Below, piece by piece: positions 34,150 to 42,403 of a stretch of 64,000 nt of DNA (within the stretch, counting starts at the first letter, position 1; each line of letters starts with the position of its first letter). This stretch comes from Streptomyces rubiginosohelvolus (GTDB lineage: Bacteria > Actinomycetota > Actinomycetes > Streptomycetales > Streptomycetaceae), in contig NZ_BMTW01000020.1 of NCBI RefSeq assembly GCF_014649875.1, forward strand, positions 59,077 to 123,076. Reading direction: 5' to 3'. Below the pieces are notes generated by a model that was not told the origin of the DNA, did no database searches, and was given only the letters and a program-made list of their open reading frames with translations. Both the position numbers and the translations under genes were made by a program.

Positions 34150-35225
34150 CGTTTCTCCGGGAGGGGTGCGGCGAAGTCCCAGCCGGTGGCGAGGAGTTCG
34201 TCGACGGCGGCGACGGCTGCGGCGAGCCGCGTCTCGGGCGGTCCGGTCATCTCGATGAACCGCCTTCCGGTACGGGTGAGTTCGGCGCGGAAGCGGTCGG
34301 TCATCCAGGGGCGCAGCTCCTCGCCGTCGCGCAGTCCGTCGTCCTCGAAGGCGACGCCCTCGTGGTCGGTGAGCAGCCACAGGTGGTGGCCGGCCCGGTC
34401 GGCGATCTCCTCGACGAGGGGGTTGCGGCCGCCGACGTACCGCTCGTGCCAGACGGTGGTGGCGAAGGAGTCGGTGTCGCAGAAGAGCACCGGGGACCCG
34501 GCGCGGGCGGCGGCCTCCTCGCGGTTGTTCTGGGTCTTCGCGATGAGCGGGAAGTCGTCGGTGGTGAAGGTGACGTCCTCCCAGGCGGCCCCGGGCCACC
34601 GTCCGCGCAGGTCGGCGAGCTTGTCCTCGCTGTACTCGCGCCCGTACTCGGCGACGTACCCCGTACGCGCCCACACCCCGCCGCGCGCCCGGTAGTGGGC
34701 GGCGAGCGCCCGGGCGAGGGTGGTGGTACCGGTGGACTCCGCGCCGAGGACGACGACGCGGCGGGCGAGGGCAGCCCGTACGGGCGGCCGGAGGAAGTCC
34801 CAGCAGCCGACGGGGTCCTTGCGCACGGCGGTGCCGGAGACCGGGAAGAGGGTGCGGTCGGGGTCGACGAGCACGGAGTCCGCACCGAAGCGGCGGCCCA
34901 GCTCCTCCCCGTACGCCTCCGAGGTGAAGACCGCGTCCACGCGCTCGGGCACGGCCGCCCTGAAGACGGCCATGTGCGCGTCCCAGACCGCCGGATCGTG
35001 CACGTCCATGTGCGTGTCGTCGACCGCGCCGACCACCGTGACGTCCGGGTGGATCTCGCGCATCCAGGCGACCCGGTCGGCGAGGGGGACGGACTCGACG
35101 GAGGCGGCGCAGACGAGCACGGTCAGCCGCTCGCAGCGGTCCTGGGCGGTCCGGACGAGGTGGTGGTGGCCGGCGTGCGGCGGGTAGAACTTGCCGAGGA
35201 CCAGGCCGTGTTCGTAGCGCTTCAT
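34146..35225 (-). CDS. nadR: NadR-like bifunctional NMN adenylyltransferase / nicotinamide riboside kinase
   Basis: The 359-residue protein has an N-terminal nucleotidyltransferase domain (GKFYPPHAGHHHL; HxGH at 17-20). The matching C-terminal kinase domain starts with GAESTGTTTLA (161-171). The usual P-loop Lys is replaced by Thr here (GxxxxGTTT), so kinase activity cannot be taken for granted. Together the domains would convert nicotinamide riboside to NMN and NMN to NAD. The gene overlaps pnuC by four bases upstream and nrtR downstream, which supports NAD salvage. It lacks an N-terminal HTH, unlike enteric NadR. Confidence 0.88.
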   Translation of the reverse strand: MKRYEHGLVLGKFYPPHAGHHHLVRTAQDRCERLTVLVCAASVESVPLADRVAWMREIHPDVTVVGAVDDTHMDVHDPAVWDAHMAVFRAAVPERVDAVFTSEAYGEELGRRFGADSVLVDPDRTLFPVSGTAVRKDPVGCWDFLRPPVRAALARRVVVLGAESTGTTTLARALAAHYRARGGVWARTGYVAEYGREYSEDKLADLRGRWPGAAWEDVTFTTDDFPLIAKTQNNREEAAARAGSPVLFCDTDSFATTVWHERYVGGRNPLVEEIADRAGHHLWLLTDHEGVAFEDDGLRDGEELRPWMTDRFRAELTRTGRRFIEMTGPPETRLAAAVAAVDELLATGWDFAAPLPEKR

Positions 35226-35878
35226 ACGACGGCCGCCTCCGGGGTCCGTGCGGTGCGTGCGGTCAGGTCGCGGTGCCAGTTGCGCAGGCCGAGGATGCAG
35301 AGCGCGAGGAACCCGGCGTACAGCAGCGAGGTCAGATACAGCCCCTTGTGGGCGTAGAGCGGGATGTAGACCACGTCGGCGGCGATCCACAGCCACCAGG
35401 ACTCCAGCCGCTTCCGGCACTGCCCGTACGTCGCCATCAGCGAGAGCGAGGTTGTCAGGGCGTCCCAGAACGGGACGGTGGAGTCGGTGGCCCGGGACAG
35501 CAGCAGCGTGATCGCTGCGGTCCCCACCACCCCCGCCGCGAGCAGCCAGGCCCATTCGGTGCGGGTCGTCCTGCGCACCGGCAGGACCGAGGTCCCTGGT
35601 CCACCCCCGTGGGTCCAGGTCCACCAGCCGTACGCGGCGAGGGTGATGAAGACGATCTGGAGGCCGGCGTCGGCGTACAGGCCGGCCTGGGTGAACAGCA
35701 GGATGAAGAAGAGGTTGTTGGCGATGCCGATCGGCCAGTTGGCGAGGTGCTGGCGGGCCACGAGCCAGACGCAGAGCGCCCCGCTGCCGAAGCCCAGCAC
35801 CTCGGTCCAGCTGACCGGGGTGTCCAGGACCGTCACCAGGGGCTGCTGCAGGGGATCGAGTATCTCCGCGAGGCTCAC
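35222..35878 (-). CDS. pnuC: PnuC-type nicotinamide riboside transporter
   Basis: The 218-residue membrane protein has about seven short helices. It has the PnuC signatures NWPIGIANNLFF and WLWIAADVVYIPLYAHKGLYLTSLLY near the end. It imports nicotinamide riboside, which the NadR kinase domain would trap. It is the first gene of the operon. GTG at 35878 has AAGGAGG seven bases upstream, and the NrtR-like palindrome lies 16 bp upstream of the start. Confidence 0.93.
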   Translation of the reverse strand: MSLAEILDPLQQPLVTVLDTPVSWTEVLGFGSGALCVWLVARQHLANWPIGIANNLFFILLFTQAGLYADAGLQIVFITLAAYGWWTWTHGGGPGTSVLPVRRTTRTEWAWLLAAGVVGTAAITLLLSRATDSTVPFWDALTTSLSLMATYGQCRKRLESWWLWIAADVVYIPLYAHKGLYLTSLLYAGFLALCILGLRNWHRDLTARTARTPEAAVV

Positions 35879-35893
35879 GGGCCCGCCTCCTTC

Positions 35894-35916
35894 TTTATGG
35901 TCACTCTGACTATAAA
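35894..35916. promoter_or_regulatory. 23-bp palindrome, probable NrtR operator
   Basis: TTTATGGTCA and TGACTATAAA flank a three-base centre (CTC); the arms match at 9 of 10 positions. It lies directly upstream of the pnuC ribosome site. The same operon encodes an NrtR-type regulator, so autoregulation is the simplest reading. Confidence 0.75.
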
Positions 35917-35937
35917 GGCTGGGCGGGGGCAGCAAAA

Positions 35938-35989
35938 GGCCCGCGGCCGGTTCTGTTCGAACTTTCCGAACAGCTACCGGCCGCGGGCC
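35938..35989. terminator. Strong hairpin at the end of the scpA-scpB-rluB operon
   Basis: Outer 14-base arms (35938-35951, 35976-35989) enclose a second 7-base pair of arms (35953-35959, 35967-35973). It lies 13 bp beyond the rluB stop. Confidence 0.75.
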
Positions 35990-36002
35990 TTGACGGGGAG
36001 CT

Positions 36003-37295
36003 CTAGAGACCGACCTCGCGCATCAGCATGCCGACCTCGGTGTTGGTGAGGCGGCGCAGCCAGCCGGACTTCTGGTCGCCCAGCGGGATCGGCCCGAAGG
36101 ACGTCCGCACGAGCCGCTCGACCGGGAAGCCGGCCTCGGCCAGCATCCGGCGCACGATGTGCTTGCGGCCCTCGTGGAGGGTCACCTCGACGAGGTAGTT
36201 CTTGCCGGTGTTCTCGACGACGCGGAAGTGGTCGGCGCGGGCGTAGCCGTCCTCCAGCTGAATGCCGTCCTTCAGCCGCTTGCCGAGGTCGCGCGGCAGC
36301 GGGCCCTGGATCGCGGCCAGGTAGGTCTTCTTCACGCCGTACTTCGGGTGCGTGAGGCGGTGGGCCAGCTCACCGTGGTTGGTGAGCATGATGATGCCCT
36401 CCGTCTCGGTGTCGAGCCGGCCGACGTGGAACAGCCGCGTCTCGCGGTTGGTCACGTAGTCGCCGAGGCACTGGCGGCCGTCCGGGTCCTCCATCGAGGA
36501 GACGACCCCGGCGGGCTTGTTCAGCGCGAAGAAGAGATACGACTGGGCGGCGACGGTGAGGCCGTCGACCTTGATCTCGTCCTTGTGCACGTCGACGCGC
36601 ATGCCCTGCTCGACGACGATCTCGCCGTTGACCTCGACGCGGGACTGCTCGATCAGCTCCTCGCACGCGCGGCGCGAGCCCATGCCGGCCCGGGCGAGGA
36701 CCTTCTGCAGCCGCTCACCCTCCTGCTCGGCGCCCGGGTGGGTCTTGGGCAGCTTGATGTCGGGCTTGTTCGCGTACCGGTCGCGGTTGCGCTGCTCGAT
36801 CTTGGCGTCCAGCTCACGGGGGCGCGAGGGGGAGCCGCCGCGCCGGAAGCCGCCGCCGCTGCCGCCCTGCGCGGGCTTCGGGCCGCCCTTGGCGCCGCCG
36901 CGGGCCGCCGTGCCACGCCCCTTGCGGGGGCCGTCCTGGCCGCCCCGGGCGCCGGGGGCGTCGTTGCCGACGTCGTAGCGGCGCTCCTCCGGGCGGGGAC
37001 GGCGGGGGCGCTGGTCCTGCTGCTCGTCACGCCCGCCCTGGAAGCCCTGACGGCCGCCCTGGCCGCCGGAACGCCCGCCCTGGCCGCTGCCGCCGCGACC
37101 GCCGCCACCCTGACCGCCGGAGCGTCCGCCCTGGCCGCCGCCCTGGCCCTGGCCCTGGCGGAAGGATCCGCCGCCGCTGCGGCCGCCCTGGCCGCGACCG
37201 CCGCCGCCCTGACCGCCGGGGCGACCGCCCTGGCCGCCGCTCCGGCCGCCCTGACCGCCACTGCCGCTTCCGCTGTTCCTGCCACTGCTTCGCAT
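36003..37295 (-). CDS. rluB: 23S rRNA pseudouridine synthase RluB with a long Gly-rich head
   Basis: The 430-residue protein has a disordered Gly/Arg/Gln-rich head (residues 1 to about 165). An S4 RNA-binding domain follows (from Glu194, ERLQKVLARAGMGSRR). The pseudouridine synthase domain carries the catalytic Asp295 in GRLDTETEG. It modifies 23S rRNA (U2605 in E. coli). The head consists of GGQGGR-like repeats and would be an extra RNA-binding region. It is far longer than in E. coli. The ATG at 37295 overlaps the scpB stop by one base (TGATG). Confidence 0.9.
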   Translation of the reverse strand: MRSSGRNSGSGSGGQGGRSGGQGGRPGGQGGGGRGQGGRSGGGSFRQGQGQGGGQGGRSGGQGGGGRGGSGQGGRSGGQGGRQGFQGGRDEQQDQRPRRPRPEERRYDVGNDAPGARGGQDGPRKGRGTAARGGAKGGPKPAQGGSGGGFRRGGSPSRPRELDAKIEQRNRDRYANKPDIKLPKTHPGAEQEGERLQKVLARAGMGSRRACEELIEQSRVEVNGEIVVEQGMRVDVHKDEIKVDGLTVAAQSYLFFALNKPAGVVSSMEDPDGRQCLGDYVTNRETRLFHVGRLDTETEGIIMLTNHGELAHRLTHPKYGVKKTYLAAIQGPLPRDLGKRLKDGIQLEDGYARADHFRVVENTGKNYLVEVTLHEGRKHIVRRMLAEAGFPVERLVRTSFGPIPLGDQKSGWLRRLTNTEVGMLMREVGL

Positions 37296-37951
37296 CAAAA
37301 TTCCGTCTTGTCGTCTGCGTGAGTATCCGGGGTGTCCGGTGCGTCCGGATCGAACGACGGCACACCCTCTAGCGTCTCAGCCTCGATCGCGTCCGCCTCC
37401 GGGAGGAAGGGCGCGAGCTCCGGGAGCTCGTCCAGGCCGCGCAGGCCCATTCGCTCCAGAAAGTAGTTCGTCGTCCTGTACAGGATCGCACCTGTTTCGG
37501 GTTCCGCGCCCGCCTCGGCCACCAGGCCCCTCTGGAGGAGGGTCCGCATGACCCCGTCGCAGTTCACTCCGCGCACCGCCGAGACCCGCGAGCGGCTCAC
37601 CGGCTGCCGGTACGCGACGACCGCCAGGGTCTCCAGCGCGGCCTGGGTGAGCCGGGCGTGCTGGCCGTCCAGGACGAAGCCCTCCACGGCCGCCGCGTAC
37701 TCGGGCCGGGTGTAGAACCGCCAGCCGCCCGCGACGAGCCGCAGGTCGAAGCCCCGGCGCTGCACGGTGTACTCGTCGGCCAGCTCCCGCAGCGCGTCCG
37801 CCACGGCCCTGCGGGGGCGCTGGAGCACCTTGGCGAGGTGGTCGACGGTCGCGGGCTCGTCGACGACCATGAGGACCGCCTCCAGGGCGGGCTTGAGGTC
37901 GAGCGAGGCGACCGCGCCCTCGTCCCGCTCCTGATCCGGCTGCTCGCTCAT
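37295..37951 (-). CDS. scpB: Segregation and condensation protein B
   Basis: The 218-residue protein has two winged-helix domains: LKPALEAVLMVVDEPATVDHLAKVL in the first, and LTQAALETLAVVAYRQPVSRSRVSAVRGVNCDGVMRTLLQRG in the second. It binds ScpA and the SMC ATPase in the chromosome-condensing complex. Its ATG overlaps the scpA stop by four bases. An acidic tail follows the second winged helix. Confidence 0.95.
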   Translation of the reverse strand: MSEQPDQERDEGAVASLDLKPALEAVLMVVDEPATVDHLAKVLQRPRRAVADALRELADEYTVQRRGFDLRLVAGGWRFYTRPEYAAAVEGFVLDGQHARLTQAALETLAVVAYRQPVSRSRVSAVRGVNCDGVMRTLLQRGLVAEAGAEPETGAILYRTTNYFLERMGLRGLDELPELAPFLPEADAIEAETLEGVPSFDPDAPDTPDTHADDKTEF

Positions 37952-39021
37952 TCCCGTACGCCCTCCTCGTCCGTGCCGCCGTTCAGCTCCTGGTCGAACT
38001 CGTCCGTCACCACCGGCTCCGCGCCCTCCCCGCCGCACCAGGCCACCAGCAGGTCGCCCAGCGCCTCGTCCTGGTCCAGGGTGACGGCCTTCTCGCGGTA
38101 CAGCTCCAGCAGGGCCAGGAACCGGGCCACCACCGTCAGGGTGTCCGGGGCGTCCTCGGTCAGCGTCCTGAAGCTGACCGCCGCCCCGGCCGCGCGCAGC
38201 CGCTCCACCACCAGGCCCGCCTGCTCCCGGACGCTGACCAGGGGGGCGTGGATGTGGTCCACGTACACCTGGGGCTTCGGCTTCGGCTGCATCGCCTTCA
38301 CCGCGAGCTTCGCGAAGCCCTCGGGCCCGATGCTGATGACCACCTCGGGCAGCAGCTCGGCGTGCTGGTCCTCCAGGCCGACCGTACGCGGGTGGCGGCG
38401 GGCCTCCGACTCCAGGCGGCCCTGGAAGATCTCGGCGATCTGCTTGTACGCGCGGTACTGGAGCAGCCGCGCGAAGAGCAGGTCCCGCGCCTCCAGGAGC
38501 GCGAGGTCCGCCTCGTCCTCGACCTCAGCGGCGGGCAGCAGCCGGGCGGCCTTCAGGTCGAGGAGGGTGGCGGCGACGACGAGGAACTCGGTGGTCTGGT
38601 CGAGGTCCCAGTCGGGGCCCATGGCGCGGATGTACGCCATGAACTCGTCGGTGACCTTGGAGAGGGCGACCTCGGTCACGTCCAGCTTGTGCTTGGAGAT
38701 GAGCTGGAGGAGGAGGTCGAAGGGGCCCTCGAAGTTCACGAGGCGGACGGTGAACCGCTTGTCGTCGGGCTCGGGCGCGCGCTCCGGCGCGGCCGTTTCC
38801 GTGGGCTCCGGCTCGGCCGCGGCCTCCGGCTCGGGTACGGGCTCCGGCTCGGCCTCCGGTACGGGCTCCGGCTCGGGCTCGGGCTCGGGCTCAGCGTCCG
38901 GTACGGGCTCCGGCTCGGGTACGGGTTCCCGTACGGCCTCCGGCTCCGGGAACGCCGCCACGCCCGGTCCCCGGCCCAGGGCGCGGCGGCGCGGGGCGGC
39001 GGGGTCGTCGGGCGTGGGCAT
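37948..39021 (-). CDS. scpA: Segregation and condensation protein A (kleisin) with a Pro-Glu repeat head
   Basis: The 357-residue protein starts with a Pro/Glu-repeat region (about residues 24-85, with repeated PEPEP and AEPE). The kleisin part follows: RFTVRLVNFEGPFDLLLQLISKHKLDVTEVAL at the N-terminal SMC-binding end, and a C-terminal winged helix. It bridges SMC heads together with ScpB. The repeat head is unusual in length and is probably a flexible linker or docking region. It is the first of three overlapping genes, and the small gene at 39099 lies upstream. Confidence 0.94.
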   Translation of the reverse strand: MPTPDDPAAPRRRALGRGPGVAAFPEPEAVREPVPEPEPVPDAEPEPEPEPEPVPEAEPEPVPEPEAAAEPEPTETAAPERAPEPDDKRFTVRLVNFEGPFDLLLQLISKHKLDVTEVALSKVTDEFMAYIRAMGPDWDLDQTTEFLVVAATLLDLKAARLLPAAEVEDEADLALLEARDLLFARLLQYRAYKQIAEIFQGRLESEARRHPRTVGLEDQHAELLPEVVISIGPEGFAKLAVKAMQPKPKPQVYVDHIHAPLVSVREQAGLVVERLRAAGAAVSFRTLTEDAPDTLTVVARFLALLELYREKAVTLDQDEALGDLLVAWCGGEGAEPVVTDEFDQELNGGTDEEGVRE

Positions 39022-39098
39022 GGGGGTCCAGGGGTGGGGCGGCGGCGGTCGGGGTCCAGGGCGACAGGCCCTAGGGCAGGCTACCCGCGCCGTGCCGT

Positions 39099-39668
39099 TC
39101 AGCGGCCGCGCAGCCGCCGTACGAGGATGCTCGCGTCGCCCCGGGACTCCAGGTCGGCGAGGACCACCGCCACCGCCTCGCGGACGATACGGCCCCGGTC
39201 GACGGCGAGGCCGTGTTCGCCGCGCAGGACGAGCCGGGCGTGTTCGAGGTCCATCAGCTCCTCGGCGGAGACGTAGACCGTGATCTTCTCGTCGTGGCGT
39301 TCCCGGCCGCTGGGGCGGCGGTTCGCGCCGCGTGCGCCGCCGCGCCGGCGCTGGGGCTGGACCGCCGGCTGCTGCTCGGCCGGGGCGGAGGGACGCTCAC
39401 CGGTGGCCTTGGCTGAGGGGGCTCGCTCGCCCTCGCCGCCGCGGCCGCGCGAGTCGCCGCCGTCGGCGTCGGCCGCGGTGTGCTCCTCACGGTCGGCGGA
39501 CGACGGTACCTGGCCGGAGGGATCGCTCTCCCCGGCGGGCGCGGGCACCCGCGGTTCGCCGTTCGCCTTGCGCCGCCGCTCCGCGGGGGAGGACGGCTGG
39601 AGGCCCATCCCGCCTCCGGTGGTACGGAACAGTTCGTCGGCCCCCGGCAGACTCACTCGGCGTGACAC
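39099..39668 (-). CDS. Unknown protein with a possible ribbon-helix-helix-like end, downstream of parA
   Basis: The 189-residue protein is disordered and Arg/Pro/Ser-rich up to about residue 125. A compact C-terminal region of about 65 residues follows (DEKITVYVSAEELMDLEHAR, then RIVREAVAVVLADLESRG), with a strand-helix-helix pattern resembling ribbon-helix-helix proteins. The GTG start at 39668 lies inside the parA 3' end, so the two overlap by 16 bases. Its place between parA and scpA suggests a DNA-binding partner for the ParA ATPase, but that is only an inference. I cannot name the family. Confidence 0.7.
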   Translation of the reverse strand: MSRRVSLPGADELFRTTGGGMGLQPSSPAERRRKANGEPRVPAPAGESDPSGQVPSSADREEHTAADADGGDSRGRGGEGERAPSAKATGERPSAPAEQQPAVQPQRRRGGARGANRRPSGRERHDEKITVYVSAEELMDLEHARLVLRGEHGLAVDRGRIVREAVAVVLADLESRGDASILVRRLRGR

Positions 39669-40813
39669 CGGGCGAGCACCTCCCTGGCGAGCTGGCGATA
39701 GGCGGCGGCGCCGACCGAGTTGGAGGCGTAGGTGGTGATGGGCTCACCGGCGACCGTGGTCTCCGGGAAGCGGACCGTGCGCCCGATGACCGTGTGGTAG
39801 ACGTGCTCGTCGAAGGCCTCGACGACGCGCGCCAGGACCTCGCGGCTGTGCACCGTACGGGAGTCGTACATGGTGGCGAGGATGCCGTCGAGCTCCAGCT
39901 CCGGGTTGAGCCGCTCCTGGACCTTCTCGATGGTCTCGGTGAGCAGCGCCACCCCGCGCAGCGCGAAGAACTCGCACTCCAGCGGCACTATGACCTTGTG
40001 AGCGGCCGTCAGGGCGTTCACGGTGAGCAGACCGAGCGAGGGCTGACAGTCGATCACGATGTAGTCGTAGTCGGCCATCAGCGGCTTCAGGGCGCGCTGG
40101 AGCGTGGACTCGCGGGCCACCTCGCTGACGAGCTGCACCTCGGCCGCGGAGAGGTCGATGTTGCTGGGCAGCAGGTCCATGTTGGGGACCGCGGTCTTGA
40201 GCAGGACGTCGTCGGCCGCCATGCCCCGCTCCATGAGCAGGTTGTAGACGGTGAGGTCCAGCTCCATCGGGTTGACCCCGAGGCCGACGGAGAGCGCGCC
40301 CTGCGGGTCGAAGTCGACGAGCAGGACCCGGCGTCCGTACTCCGCGAGGGCGGCACCCAGATTGATGGTCGACGTGGTCTTGCCGACGCCGCCCTTCTGG
40401 TTGCACATCGCGATGATCTTCGCGGGGCCGTGGTCGGTCAGGGGACCCGGGATCGGGAAGTACGGCAGGGGCCGTCCGGTCGGGCCGATGCGCTCGCGGC
40501 GCTGACGCGCGGCGTCGGGCGCGAGGGTGGCCGCGTACTCCGGATCGGGCTCGTACTCGGCGTCGGGGTCGTAGAAGTGCCCCTCGGGCACCTCGGCGAA
40601 GTCGGCGAAGCGGTCGGTGTCCCGGCTGCTCTCGTTGCCGGCCGTGGCGTTCACGTGTGGGCCGTCCATCATCTGGGGGGCTGTCGTCATGTGCTGTTGG
40701 GTGGCGAAGGTGCGGACCGCGACGGAGCCGACAGCTTCGAGCCCGATCGGGCTCAGACCCCGTACAGGCATCCCTGGTTGACCACCCCCAGGAGTAATTG
40801 TCGACTCATTCAC
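39653..40813 (-). CDS. ParA/Soj-family ATPase
   Basis: The 386-residue protein has an N-terminal extension of about 130 residues, partly acidic. The deviant Walker A motif KGGVGKTT (140-147) follows, then VDFDPQGALSVGLG and DYIVIDCQPSLGLLT (Walker A'/B). It belongs to the ParA/MinD class that places chromosomes or protein complexes. It is not in the oriC-linked parAB; this is the second paralogue seen next to scpAB in actinobacteria, for example in mycobacteria. GTG at 40813 has AAGGAGG 11 bases upstream. Confidence 0.9.
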   Translation of the reverse strand: MNESTITPGGGQPGMPVRGLSPIGLEAVGSVAVRTFATQQHMTTAPQMMDGPHVNATAGNESSRDTDRFADFAEVPEGHFYDPDAEYEPDPEYAATLAPDAARQRRERIGPTGRPLPYFPIPGPLTDHGPAKIIAMCNQKGGVGKTTSTINLGAALAEYGRRVLLVDFDPQGALSVGLGVNPMELDLTVYNLLMERGMAADDVLLKTAVPNMDLLPSNIDLSAAEVQLVSEVARESTLQRALKPLMADYDYIVIDCQPSLGLLTVNALTAAHKVIVPLECEFFALRGVALLTETIEKVQERLNPELELDGILATMYDSRTVHSREVLARVVEAFDEHVYHTVIGRTVRFPETTVAGEPITTYASNSVGAAAYRQLAREVLARCHAE

Positions 40814-41074
40814 AAGTCGTCTTACCTCCTTGGACGTGACCAGGAAACTTATCGATAGGTCAGCGTGGCACCATGCCGACGATTGGCGACTCTATGGCGT
40901 GTCACCGGTCCGCAGCAACACAATCCGCCGGACCCGGCCCGATGTGTCGGCAATCGAACGCCTCGCTGTCAAGGGTGCACAGCGACCAAGCCGCACATTT
41001 CACCGCTGCACGAAACGGGTAAAGGGTTACGTTCGGCGCGAGTTGCGCAAGGGCCTCACAAGTCCCGATACACG

Positions 41075-41109
41075 TCCGGCCGGACCTTGCGCGGCAAGGT
41101 CCGGCCGGA
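41075..41109. terminator. Terminator of the alanine dehydrogenase gene
   Basis: Two 16-base arms (41075-41090, 41094-41109) separated by three bases, 31 bp beyond the ald stop. Confidence 0.75.
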
Positions 41110-41139
41110 GTCCCGATGTTGACGAAGTCGGTTGACCCG

Positions 41140-42264
41140 TCAGCCGAGGAGCGTGCTCAGCTCGACGTGCGGGAGACCGTGCGCCTCGGCCACCTCGCGG
41201 TAAACCACCTGTCCCTCATGGGTGTTGAGGCCCTTGGCCAGCGCGGCGTCGCGGCGCAGGGCGTCGGCCCAGCCACGGTTGGCGAGCTCCACGATGTAGG
41301 GAAGCGTCGCGTTGGTGAGCGCGTAGGTGGAGGTGTTCGGGACCGCGCCGGGCATGTTGGCGACGCAGTAGAAGACCGAGTCGTGGACCAGGAAGGTCGG
41401 CTCCGCGTGGGTCGTCGGACGCGAGTCCTCGAAGCAGCCGCCCTGATCGATTGCAATGTCGACAAGTACACTTCCGGGCTTCATCTTGGCGACGAGCTCG
41501 TTGGTGACCAGCTTCGGGGCCTTGGCTCCGGGGATCAGCACGGCGCCGATGACGAGGTCGGCCTCGACGACGGCCTTCTCCAGTTCGAAGGCGTTGGAGA
41601 CGACGGTCTTCACCTTGGTGCCGAAGATCTTGTCGGCCTCGCGGAGCTTGTTGATGTCGCGGTCGAGCAACGTGACGTGGAAGCCGAGGCCCACGGCGAT
41701 CTGGGTGGCGTTCCAGCCGGAGACGCCGCCGCCGATGACGACGGCCTCGCCGGCGTGGGTGCCGGGGACACCGCCGGGGAGCACGCCGCGGCCGCCGACC
41801 GAGCGCATCAGGTGGTACGCGCCGACCTGCGGGGCGAGGCGGCCCGCGACCTCGGACATCGGGGCGAGCAGCGGGAGCGCGCGGTTGGCGGTCTCGACCG
41901 TCTCGTAGGCGATGGCGGTGGTGCCGGAGGCCAGCAGCGCGTCGGTGCACTCGCGGGAGGCGGCGAGGTGCAGGTAGGTGAAGAGCGTCTGGTCCTTGCG
42001 GAGGCGGTGGTACTCCTCGGCGACCGGCTCCTTGACCTTGAGCAGCAGGTCGGCGGCGGCCCAGACCTCGTCGGCGGTGGCCAGGATCTGCGCACCGGCG
42101 GCGACGTACTCCGCGTCGGGGATGGACGAGCCGACGCCGGCGTCGTGCTCGATGACGACCTGGTGGCCGTGGCGGACGAGCTCATGCACTCCGGCGGGGG
42201 TGATCGCCACCCGGAACTCGTTGTTCTTGACTTCGCGGGGGATGCCGACCTTCACGTCGATCAC
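41140..42264 (-). CDS. ald: Alanine dehydrogenase
   Basis: The 374-residue protein starts KVGIPREVKNNEFRVAITPAGV, the family N-terminus that binds pyruvate. The Rossmann part has GEAVVIGGGVSGWNATQIA, and it ends with GQVVYREVAEAHGLPH. It reversibly deaminates L-alanine to pyruvate using NAD+. The start may be GTG at 42264 or GTG at 42255. An AT-rich stretch with TATATG upstream may hold its promoter. It is not in an operon. Confidence 0.95.
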   Translation of the reverse strand: MIDVKVGIPREVKNNEFRVAITPAGVHELVRHGHQVVIEHDAGVGSSIPDAEYVAAGAQILATADEVWAAADLLLKVKEPVAEEYHRLRKDQTLFTYLHLAASRECTDALLASGTTAIAYETVETANRALPLLAPMSEVAGRLAPQVGAYHLMRSVGGRGVLPGGVPGTHAGEAVVIGGGVSGWNATQIAVGLGFHVTLLDRDINKLREADKIFGTKVKTVVSNAFELEKAVVEADLVIGAVLIPGAKAPKLVTNELVAKMKPGSVLVDIAIDQGGCFEDSRPTTHAEPTFLVHDSVFYCVANMPGAVPNTSTYALTNATLPYIVELANRGWADALRRDAALAKGLNTHEGQVVYREVAEAHGLPHVELSTLLG

Positions 42265-42403
42265 GGTCCTTGGCTTGGCTCGGAGGGTTATCCGGGCACA
42301 GCGGTGCACACCCGGACATATACAGCATAAATGGAGACGCCACGAAGGAACGCGGCAGAGCCAGTCTAATGAAGGACTTCGCGCTGTCTAGCCTTACAAA
42401 GCC

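Noticed and set aside
40845..40860. TATCGATA palindrome upstream of parA as a parS site
   Set aside because: The parS consensus GTTTCACGTGAAAC is not present; the short palindrome is too small to assign.
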